A DNA stretch of 64,000 nucleotides from assembly GCF_020026925.1 (NCBI RefSeq), contig NZ_JAIQDW010000007.1, forward strand, positions 145,533 through 209,532, in the 5' to 3' direction. Under the pieces are notes generated by a model, which ran no database searches, was not told the origin of the DNA, and saw only the letters and a list, made by a program, of their open reading frames with translations. The position numbers were made by a program, and so were the translations under genes. Shown in pieces: positions 57,075-64,000 of the stretch. The DNA comes from Flavobacterium hibisci. GTDB lineage: Bacteria > Bacteroidota > Bacteroidia > Flavobacteriales > Flavobacteriaceae. The stretch's first letter is position 1. The number at the start of each line of letters is the position of its first letter.

Positions 57075-57941
57075 TTATTTTTTATCAAGAGGATAAAAGA
57101 ATTTTAACGAATTTGAAACTGCAGGATGTAAAATGGTTCCATGGTTTTCCTGAGGCAGATAATCAAAAAACACTTTAACATTTTTACTTTTTGAGGCTTT
57201 TATTTTTTCGGCTAATATATTCGCGTCAACTTCCATAACTCTCGGAATTTCAGTGGGCGTAAGACCTTCTTTTCCAACGGCGATATAAACTTCTGTTTGC
57301 TGTTTAAAACCCTCCTTCAGCATTTCAGAATCTAATTTGAGTAAAGAACCATCATTCCACCATAAACTTGGACTTACGATCACATATTTATTAAAAAGTG
57401 ACGGCTTTTTCAATAAAATTTCTGTTTCCAACAGTCCGCCTAAAGACTGTCCGATAATTGTTTTAGAATCGTTGGTTTTATATTTTTTTTCAATAAATGG
57501 CTGTAATTCTTTTTCAATAAAAGCAATAAATTTATCTGAATGTCCTGAAGTCGGAAAACGCTTTTTATCTGTTTCAATAGTTGTTGGAAATGTAAAATCC
57601 CTTCTTCTGTCAACGGTAGCAATACCTACAACAATAGACTTTGGAACCTGATTGATCCATTCAAAACTATTAAACTGTACCAAGCCTGAAATATGAATAA
57701 AATCTTCATCGGCAGAGCCGTCGAGCAAATAGATGACAGGATATTTTGTTGCGTCTTCCTGCTGATAACCTTCCGGCAGATAAATATTTAAAATTCTTTT
57801 TTCGTTTAATTCTTTTGACTGGATTTCATCAATAACACCTAAAATAAAGGGTTTGACAGCATCAGCAGGTTGTGACTTGCCTTTTTGGCTGAAACTTGTT
57901 GTACTAAATGCTACTAGGATAAGGATGAAAAATTTATGCAT
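57075..57941 (-). CDS. Secreted esterase of the enterochelin-esterase-like (esterase D) family, 288 aa
   Basis: Alpha/beta hydrolase with a signal peptide (1-19). The nucleophile elbow is IIGQSLGGL (Ser166), an oxyanion strand has YPVIYLLDGSADED, and the histidine is in QENHGTILHP (about 269). Relatives cut siderophore esters, acyl groups or formylglutathione. A secreted form in Bacteroidetes often acts on siderophores or acetylated glycans. The substrate here is open. The gene at 57994 lies 52 bases upstream on the same strand. Confidence 0.85.
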   Translation of the reverse strand: MHKFFILILVAFSTTSFSQKGKSQPADAVKPFILGVIDEIQSKELNEKRILNIYLPEGYQQEDATKYPVIYLLDGSADEDFIHISGLVQFNSFEWINQVPKSIVVGIATVDRRRDFTFPTTIETDKKRFPTSGHSDKFIAFIEKELQPFIEKKYKTNDSKTIIGQSLGGLLETEILLKKPSLFNKYVIVSPSLWWNDGSLLKLDSEMLKEGFKQQTEVYIAVGKEGLTPTEIPRVMEVDANILAEKIKASKSKNVKVFFDYLPQENHGTILHPAVSNSLKFFYPLDKK

Positions 57942-57993
57942 TGCGGTATTGAAATTTTATTTACATTTTGTTGATTTGTTACTTCCTTTTACC

Positions 57994-58356
57994 TCAACTT
58001 TTCCTAACCTTCACCTGATACAAAATCTCCCAAAAAACAATAGAGACAACAGCATTAGTCATTATTGCTGTTTTGATACCATAAGGATCATTCACAGAAA
58101 ACAAATTTAGATCTGAAGTTTTTAAAGCCAAAAATAAGGCAAGAAAGGCTATAGCGACAGAAAAGAGTATATTTAATAAAGGTTTCCATTTTATAACCAG
58201 AAAAGCATAAATACTATTAAAAAGGGCAAAACCACAGCTTAAGGTTATGTATAGGTCTGTTTTTAATTTTGATTGAATCGAAAGAAAAAATCCCATTACA
58301 ATAAGATATAAAACAAATAGAACTGAATAAATTAGGATTCTGATATGTATTTTCAT
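57994..58356 (-). CDS. Small membrane protein with four helices, 120 aa
   Basis: Four membrane segments (about 5-25, 33-55, 60-82 and 95-112) with short loops and a basic C-terminus. No family recognised. Between the signal-peptide protein at 58397 and the esterase, on the same strand, with short gaps, so perhaps co-transcribed. Confidence 0.65.
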   Translation of the reverse strand: MKIHIRILIYSVLFVLYLIVMGFFLSIQSKLKTDLYITLSCGFALFNSIYAFLVIKWKPLLNILFSVAIAFLALFLALKTSDLNLFSVNDPYGIKTAIMTNAVVSIVFWEILYQVKVRKS

Positions 58357-58396
58357 TTCATTTTTTTATGAAGTTTTTTTAATGTAAAAATACAAC

Positions 58397-58846
58397 TTAC
58401 TGTAAAATAGTTTCAATTTTAGCTTCTGATTTTTCTCTGACAGGACTGTCAGGATGAAAACTCCAAACAATGAGAAACTTTCCTTTAACAATATACTCTT
58501 CAGGATGCTCATCTGTAGGCTGCCCGCCTTTACCCCACAACAATCCCTGCAAAAAACGCTCACCTTTAAATACGTGTTCAAATTCGAAATACATAATTGA
58601 TCCGCTATCTGGTCTGCTTTTAAAACTTTGCATCGCTTTACTCTTTACTTTTCCAACAATATTGCTATAGGTCTCAATATCGTTATAAAAAGTACAGGCC
58701 TGAACAGAAACACAATTGTTACCATCACTCAGGGTGTAGCCTTTCGGAATTTCTTTTGGTTTCAGTTTTAATTCAGCAATAGTCTGGCTGAATAAACTGA
58801 AAGAAAGTAAGAAGAATGCAACCGACATAGAAATAGTGATTTTCAT
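58397..58846 (-). CDS. Secreted hypothetical protein, 149 aa
   Basis: The ATG at 58846 gives a clean signal peptide (MKITISMSVAFFLLSFSLFSQ). A longer start at 58888 would put 14 Lys-rich residues before it. The mature part has a single pair of cysteines (CVSVQAC), a beta-rich centre with MYFEFEHVFKGERFLQGLLW, and ends in EKSEAKIETIL. No family recognised. Probably periplasmic. Confidence 0.7.
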   Translation of the reverse strand: MKITISMSVAFFLLSFSLFSQTIAELKLKPKEIPKGYTLSDGNNCVSVQACTFYNDIETYSNIVGKVKSKAMQSFKSRPDSGSIMYFEFEHVFKGERFLQGLLWGKGGQPTDEHPEEYIVKGKFLIVWSFHPDSPVREKSEAKIETILQ

Positions 58847-59134
58847 AAGATTTTTTTTAGGTTTAGATTTGGGTTTTATACAATACAATATTTCCGAAAA
58901 CCATTTTAACGGAGATTAATTATATCAGGCTAAAATAATTTTTTTATTTAAGTTAATTGAATTAAATTGGCAAACAGAATAAAAAAATTACGGGATAAAG
59001 ATGGCTTTTGTCTTATGCACCTGTAAAACTTATTTCTTCAAAAAAAAACCACAACAACCTAAATACAATTACTCTTAAAACCAAACAACATTTTTTTACG
59101 TAACTAGCTATATACTAACTCAATAATTAAAACC

Positions 59135-59314
59135 ATGGCTAATAAATCTAACCTAAAAAGAAGAAGTGAATTTGAATTATTTCAAAACAATGAAGAAGGA
59201 GATCAAAGAAAAAACAGAGAAGTAATGCTGGCAACAATTGGCTTAATTATTATTTCATTTTGTTTACTGCTTATAGTTTGGAGTCATGTATTTTCAATAC
59301 GTGATTTTGTATAA
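59135..59314 (+). CDS. Small single-span membrane protein, 59 aa
   Basis: Thirty charged residues (LKRRSEFELFQNNEEGDQRK) are followed by one membrane helix (LATIGLIIISFCLLLIVW) and a short tail. It starts at ATG 59135 and ends with TAA at 59314. The only plus-strand gene in this part, standing alone in a roughly 700-base space. Function unknown; the amphipathic-plus-TM build is that of a small regulator or assembly factor. Confidence 0.55.
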   Translation: MANKSNLKRRSEFELFQNNEEGDQRKNREVMLATIGLIIISFCLLLIVWSHVFSIRDFV

Positions 59315-59420
59315 GCTTATTATTTATGTAATTAATTATACTTTTTACTATTCTGACAGCCTTTGCTAATAAAATCTCGCTGATATCCAACCCTTTTTTA
59401 TGGAATTCTTCAGCGAATTG

Positions 59421-59510
59421 CATCAGGGATAGAGGCGGTATCCTTTTGTGCAGTGAAACGAAGCAAAAGATATAGCCGAAAGCCCGACCCGGAGGGAGAT
59501 GCCCGGAATA
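59421..59510. repeat. REP-like repeat, inverted relative to 56876
   Basis: GGATAGAGGCGGTATCCTTTTG is followed by CAAAAGATATAGC and a CCCGACCCGGAGGG tail. This is the same framed-hairpin design as the repeat at 56876-56945, read in the other direction. It could also serve as a terminator for either neighbour. Confidence 0.6.
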
Positions 59511-59550
59511 TTTTGCTTCTCCGGATAAATTTGGTAATTAAGTTAAGAAT

Positions 59551-60510
59551 TTAAAAAGTTCCGATAAAATGGAATCCCACCATAGAATTTGAAATTTGAG
59601 GGATCAATTGCTTATGCATTCTGATTTTCTTAGGATCATAGTTAAAAGCTTTGGAGTCATTTTTTGCCCGTTGCCTGCGACTGCTAATCACTATAGAACG
59701 TCCAATTATAGTACCGACTAATCCGCCTACTAATAAGTCTGAAACCCAATGTTCATGACTTTTAATATCAGAAAGAAATACTGCAGTCACAAATGTATAG
59801 GGTATCCAGTAGTTGTCGTATTCCATTTGAAACACTTTGGCAACAGCAAAATATGAGGTCGCATGAAAAGAAGGAAATGCTGTACCGTGACCTCCATGTT
59901 CAAAATGAATCCCGTGAAAATTTCCAAAATCCCATGGATCTTTTGTCCACGGCTCAACTACAGGTTTATCATCATTTACTTTTCTTTGCGGCCTGTCTCT
60001 CGCTGCTATGCTTTTCAGAACTATTTGAGTTATAACATAAGAATAGGCCAAAGATTTAATAGCATTAAGCGCTACAACTTGTCCTTTTTCGTTGTTAATG
60101 ATTAATGAACCAGCATACAAACCGATAATTGGGTAAACAATATAAGGATCATCTCCAATTACATAAGGAATTGGGCTTTTGGAACCAATATCAGGCAAAT
60201 TATAATTAATATTAGGTTCTATATGTTCATGGAGAAAACCAGTAGTATGCTTATCAACAGCTATTAAGCCGATTATTCCTGCAGTATAAAGAGCCGTCCT
60301 CTTCCAGTCACTTGATACATTATGCCCCATTGCAGAAAAATCCCCCGGAACACTTAAAAAACTGTCCGCAATAACGGAACCTGCTACCTTGAATCTTTTG
60401 TCTGTTTTTATTTTTAGGCTGTCAGTCTGTTTTTTTGTCTTTAAAGTATCTTCCTGAGTAAAGCACTGAATTGATAACAGACTAAAAAAGATGATATTGA
60501 AAAATTTCAT
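59551..60510 (-). CDS. PAP2-superfamily phosphatase, 319 aa
   Basis: Signal peptide, then membrane segments and the PAP2 (type 2 phosphatidic acid phosphatase) site in three parts: KSIAARDRPQR (Lys/Arg), PSFHATSYF (Pro-Ser-x-His) and SDIKSHEHWVSDLLVG (His and Asp). All catalytic residues present. Substrates of relatives are undecaprenyl pyrophosphate, lipid A phosphate or phosphatidic acid; acts on the outer face of the inner membrane. Single gene. Confidence 0.88.
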   Translation of the reverse strand: MKFFNIIFFSLLSIQCFTQEDTLKTKKQTDSLKIKTDKRFKVAGSVIADSFLSVPGDFSAMGHNVSSDWKRTALYTAGIIGLIAVDKHTTGFLHEHIEPNINYNLPDIGSKSPIPYVIGDDPYIVYPIIGLYAGSLIINNEKGQVVALNAIKSLAYSYVITQIVLKSIAARDRPQRKVNDDKPVVEPWTKDPWDFGNFHGIHFEHGGHGTAFPSFHATSYFAVAKVFQMEYDNYWIPYTFVTAVFLSDIKSHEHWVSDLLVGGLVGTIIGRSIVISSRRQRAKNDSKAFNYDPKKIRMHKQLIPQISNSMVGFHFIGTF

Positions 60511-60927
60511 ACTGACAATTTTAAATTAAATTCAAAGGCTCATATTCAGGACGTAAAATTTAAAGTAAACTCAAACACACTCAGCATTTAAATTACAAAA
60601 CAACCTGAATTTCAAATTTAATAAAAATAAATGTAAGAATTTTAATAGGATATTAAATATTTTAATTGTAAATTAACCAATATCAGATATTTACAAAAAA
60701 GAAAAGCTAGGAATTTGAAAGCAAATTTGAATTTATACCAACACCTTGATTGACTATAAATTGTTAAATCATGGCTTAGGATAATGTTCATCGTAAACTT
60801 GCCACGAGAAATAAAAAAGGCTATCCAAAAATTACTTTTGGACAGCCTAATTCACTTTATAATCTCAATTGAATCAAATATTACACAGTGGCAAACATCT
60901 GGATTATCTCATTCAGTTCGTGATTCA
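60511..60927 (-). terminator. Spacer with terminator hairpin at 60812-60848
   Basis: The hairpin AGGCTATCCAAAA with TTTTGGACAGCCT (one mismatch, 60818-60848) is followed on the minus strand by a T6 run and ends the gene at 60928. The left part of the spacer is AT-rich and should hold the promoter of the PAP2 gene; nothing else is seen. Confidence 0.7.
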
Positions 60928-61248
60928 TTACCAATTTTTACTCCATGGCCCAAAGTTTTTATACGCTGGTCCAGTTAATTTTTGTCTTTCTGAATTGCCT
61001 ATTTTAACTTCAGCCAGATTTTCTTTTGGAGTTTCTCTCACTGGTTGCTCGTTTTTATAGGCTGGTCCCTGAAGTGATGTTTTATTATTTTCAGCATATA
61101 TTTTAGCTGGCACTGTTTCGTGTTCCCAAACTTTATAATTTTTAAATGCCGGACCTTTTAAATCACTTTGTTTCACATTCGGTTTCTCCTGTGCAAATGC
61201 ACCAAAAGAAATAAATAAAATCCCTAATATTAATGCTATATTTTTCAT
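60928..61248 (-). CDS. Secreted protein with three GPAxKN repeats, 106 aa
   Basis: Signal peptide (1-19, ending AFAQ), then three repeats of L-x-GPA(F/Y)KN (about residues 30, 58 and 91), each followed by an aromatic or acidic stretch. Highly charged between repeats. No family recognised; may be a small periplasmic binding protein or envelope stress protein. Own terminator. Confidence 0.7.
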   Translation of the reverse strand: MKNIALILGILFISFGAFAQEKPNVKQSDLKGPAFKNYKVWEHETVPAKIYAENNKTSLQGPAYKNEQPVRETPKENLAEVKIGNSERQKLTGPAYKNFGPWSKNW

Positions 61249-61363
61249 AACTGTTACTGTTTATTGTTTTTTATAAATTTACAATTGGTAACAGCCTTTT
61301 AGGATTATGGGAATCTACCCAATTTGCATCCGTATTTATACGGATAAAAAACTTCTAACTTTA

Positions 61364-61996
61364 TTATATTAAATTCATTTTTGCTGCTTTTTTAATAAGT
61401 TCTGCAGTATTTTTTACTTCTAACTTTTTTAAAATATTAGCGCGATGGGTTTCTATGGTCCGTGAACTTACAAATAACTGAGCCGCAATTTCTTTAGTGG
61501 TTAGTCCCTTCGAAATTAACCCTAAAACTTCGGTTTCTTTATTAGACAAAATAGCTTCACTGATGCTTTGTGTGGACATAAAGTTGATCATTTTTTCAGA
61601 GATTTCAGCACTGAAATATTTTTTGCCAAGACTAACGGTCCTTATGGCAAGAATTAATTCAGATTCATCTGTATTTTTTAACAAGTAGCCGTAAGCCCCC
61701 ATTTTAGCACATTTTGCGATATAATTTCCATCATTGTGCATCGAAATTACAATAGGTTTTATGGCAGAAACAGTATTATTTAGTTCCTTTAAAACCTGAA
61801 AACCATCCATATTGGGCATAGTGATGTCTAACAATACAATATCAGCTTCAAAGTTAGTATTAATTAGTTCCATAAACTGAATACCATCACCAACGCTTTG
61901 AACAATTTTTATATCATCATGCTTTCTGAGAAGCTCAGCAAGTCCGTTACGGAAAAGTTCATGATCGTCAGCTATTATTAATTTGATTTCGTTCAT
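61364..61996 (-). CDS. NarL/FixJ-type response regulator, 210 aa
   Basis: Receiver domain (1-120) with acidic pair IIADDHE, phospho-acceptor Asp57 (VLLDITMPNMDG) and Lys107-like KNTDESEL. A C-terminal LuxR HTH follows (about 145-205, LSNKETEVLGLISKGLTTKE and SRTIETHRANILKKL). Its start overlaps the kinase stop by 4 bases, so the two are translated together and act as a pair. Confidence 0.93.
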   Translation of the reverse strand: MNEIKLIIADDHELFRNGLAELLRKHDDIKIVQSVGDGIQFMELINTNFEADIVLLDITMPNMDGFQVLKELNNTVSAIKPIVISMHNDGNYIAKCAKMGAYGYLLKNTDESELILAIRTVSLGKKYFSAEISEKMINFMSTQSISEAILSNKETEVLGLISKGLTTKEIAAQLFVSSRTIETHRANILKKLEVKNTAELIKKAAKMNLI

Positions 61997-63648
61997 AATT
62001 CTATAGGTAACTCGATTTCAAAGGTTGTGTTTCCGGGAGCTGCATTGATTACAATTGTACCATTGCAAATTTCTACACGTTCTTTGATGTTAATAATTCC
62101 TAAGCCTAATTTAACGGTATTGAGGTCAAACCCGATTCCGTCATCAAAATAAAAAAGAGAAATAAATTCATCAAACTCCGAAAGTGTAATCCGGATATTT
62201 TTTGCATCAGCGTGTTTTAATGTGTTATTAATCAGCTCCTGTGTTATTCTAAACAGATTAATTGCCTGATGATTGGTAATATTAGAATTGTCCTGTTGAG
62301 TTAAATCCTCATATTCAATAGTTACATTTGTCGATTTTTTAAGGCTTTCGATAAAGTTAGTTAAAGTGACCCCAACTCCAAAATCATCTATTGAAGCAGG
62401 CATTAAGGCATTCGACATCAGTCTGATTTCAGAAATGGTTTCATCTACTATCTTTTTCATTTCTGCTTTTTTCAGTTCATTTTTAACCCTGTTTTCAATG
62501 TAGTGTTTCAAAGAGGTCAAATAAGGCCCCACGCCATCATGGAGCTCACGCGAAAGTCGGCGCCTTTCATCTTCCAGACCGTTTACCAGCATCCGTTTGG
62601 ATTGTATTCTGGTATTTTCATCATTATTTCTGAACTCTATAAGCTTATCCCGCATCGCTAAAAGGCTTTTCCCTAACAGATCGTTATTACTTTTAGGTTT
62701 AAAATCGGTATGCAAATTCATTTTCCCAATATCATCAGAGAATTTCACGGCACCCTGCAAAGAGGCTTTTAAATTGGCCAGCGCATCAAACATTTCCTTT
62801 ATTTCCTTCGAATTTTTTATAAATTCATTGGTCTGGTTATAATCCCCTTCTGCCATAATCCGGAGACTTTTTTGCATGTTCTTAATGGGATTGGTAATAA
62901 ATCTTGTCAAAAAAAGAGATAGCATAACCCCCAGTAAAAAGATGCCAAGAGTCAGCCCTATAAGTCTTTGTCTCAATTCTTTTAATGGAAGTGTCACCTC
63001 ATCAACATCTATTTCAGACAGAATTACCATTTTTAAGTTCTGAACTACTATCGGACTGTACACACTATATACATCAATTCCTCTGTAATCTTCAAAAACA
63101 CCTCTGCCATTTATCCCTTTAAAAGCATTGATTACACCTTTTGTTTTAACCAATATGGTATAAGGGGTTTTATTAGGATAAAAACGAGATTGGGAACGCA
63201 TTCGGAAATCGCTGCCCACCAAATACGATTCTCCACTATCCCCCATTCCGGTACGTTCAAGGAGTATTTGTTTGATTTTATTGTAGTCTAAAATTTTAAT
63301 GCTTGTGCCCTTTTTAGAATTTGAGACAAAGCCTATGGTTGTTTTTTTAGCAGCATGATACTTGGTAAAGTCGTAAATACCATTACTTTTTTTAATGCTT
63401 TCCGGAAGTTTTAAAACGGTGGTGTCAATATTCTGTCCATACAATTCGGAAGATTCAAATCGCTCCCATTCTGATTTTAGTAAATGTTCGATCTGATTTT
63501 GCTTGAGTGTTTTGATAGAATTTAACTGCAGTAAAATACGATCGTTCAATACATTTGAAAACTGCTGGTAGGATGAAAAAGACAACAAAGCAATTACCAG
63601 CGCGATTAAACTATTAATTATGATCAGTATTAATGTTTTGATGTTCAT
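61993..63648 (-). CDS. Sensor histidine kinase, NarX/DesK-like, 551 aa
   Basis: The ATG at 63648 gives a membrane segment at once (MNIKTLILIIINSLIALVIA); a start at 63738 would add 30 residues ahead of it. A periplasmic sensor of about 200 residues (Cache-like, with GDSGESYLVGSDFRMRSQS) is followed by a second membrane helix and HAMP (about 255-310). The HisKA_3 domain has SRELHDGVGPY (phospho-His about 370), and the HATPase ends the protein (LINNTLKHADAKN, DDGIGFD). It passes phosphate to the overlapping regulator. Ligand unknown. Confidence 0.93.
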   Translation of the reverse strand: MNIKTLILIIINSLIALVIALLSFSSYQQFSNVLNDRILLQLNSIKTLKQNQIEHLLKSEWERFESSELYGQNIDTTVLKLPESIKKSNGIYDFTKYHAAKKTTIGFVSNSKKGTSIKILDYNKIKQILLERTGMGDSGESYLVGSDFRMRSQSRFYPNKTPYTILVKTKGVINAFKGINGRGVFEDYRGIDVYSVYSPIVVQNLKMVILSEIDVDEVTLPLKELRQRLIGLTLGIFLLGVMLSLFLTRFITNPIKNMQKSLRIMAEGDYNQTNEFIKNSKEIKEMFDALANLKASLQGAVKFSDDIGKMNLHTDFKPKSNNDLLGKSLLAMRDKLIEFRNNDENTRIQSKRMLVNGLEDERRRLSRELHDGVGPYLTSLKHYIENRVKNELKKAEMKKIVDETISEIRLMSNALMPASIDDFGVGVTLTNFIESLKKSTNVTIEYEDLTQQDNSNITNHQAINLFRITQELINNTLKHADAKNIRITLSEFDEFISLFYFDDGIGFDLNTVKLGLGIINIKERVEICNGTIVINAAPGNTTFEIELPIEL

Positions 63649-64000
63649 TAAATCTACTTTAAAGATATAGCTGGTTAGTATACGTAAATATACTTCGTTT
63701 AGTGCTTTAAAAGAAACTTTGAAGCAATAACTCTGCAAAATCTTTAGTATTTTACTTTAGATTTAATTAAACATGTTGTAAGCTTAACAAGGTCTTAACG
63801 TTAAAAGTCAGGAGACATTTTACACTTTTAGGATTGCAGCATCATTTTAAACTTACATAAAGTCTGAAAAGACTTTGCCTTTACTTTGGATTTGATAAAA
63901 ACTTTAAATTTATTCAAAGGAAAGCAGAGGTGAACTTTAGACTTTGCTAGTTAAGAACTAAGCTGCGCATTAGTCCTCTGCCTTCTCCTTGAACCCGTTG
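63649..64000. other. Upstream region of the two-component operon
   Basis: Holds the kinase promoter. I see no gene, repeat or clear -7 box up to the end of the window. Confidence 0.4.

Overview
The window is chromosomal DNA of a Bacteroidetes bacterium, most likely Flavobacterium or a close relative. The DNA is AT-rich. Core genes include a monomeric NADP-isocitrate dehydrogenase, trmD-rplS, a TonB receptor paired with a DUF4249 lipoprotein, and hairpin repeats of a kind I associate with Flavobacterium. Shine-Dalgarno sites are weak throughout. No tRNA, rRNA or CRISPR array was seen.

The window has two parts. Positions 1 to about 41,090 are accessory DNA and look like a large integrated island. 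At its right end a 571-residue large serine recombinase (39333-41048, minus) directly abuts the 3' part of a comM/yifB-type AAA ATPase gene (to 41803). The 5' part of that gene is absent, so the island probably sits inside comM/yifB and its left end lies outside the window. From 41,812 on the genes look like ordinary chromosome.

Island layout. (a) 1-7.1 kb: an incomplete secreted beta-propeller gene, a small operon with a diverged sigma-like factor, a DUF5131-ParB fusion, an XRE regulator, a leucine-rich-repeat protein and a small serine recombinase. (b) 7.4-19.4 kb: a peptide natural-product locus. A 55-codon gene (13332-13499) encodes a double-glycine leader followed by a 31-residue, four-cysteine core. 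Around it lie a C39-peptidase ABC exporter, its HlyD adaptor, a VKOR-thioredoxin fusion with a dead C39-like domain, a PLOD/collagen-type glycosyltransferase, three DUF6625 putative glycosyltransferases and a stand-alone mreC paralogue. The parts list (Cys-rich GG peptide, glycosyltransferases, disulfide catalyst, peptidase-exporter) is that of a glycocin such as sublancin, but in a Gram-negative Bacteroidetes. This is the best candidate for an undescribed system. (c) 21-38.3 kb: a defence island with two Avs-like PD-(D/E)XK STAND NTPases in opposite orientation, a Cap4-like nuclease/NB-ARC/TPR protein, a HEPN/zinc-ribbon protein and a membrane KAP NTPase. It also holds an HNH nuclease pseudogene, a HEPN-like pseudogene and insertion-sequence relics. 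(d) 39.3-41.1 kb: the large serine recombinase and the attachment junction.

The chromosomal part holds a minus-strand block with an MFS exporter and a TetR regulator; an AraC regulator with an aldo/keto reductase and a decayed AraC copy; icd; rplS, trmD, a thiamine pyrophosphokinase and two small stress-type genes; a TonB receptor with a DUF4249 lipoprotein; several envelope proteins; a PAP2 phosphatase; and a NarL-type two-component pair.
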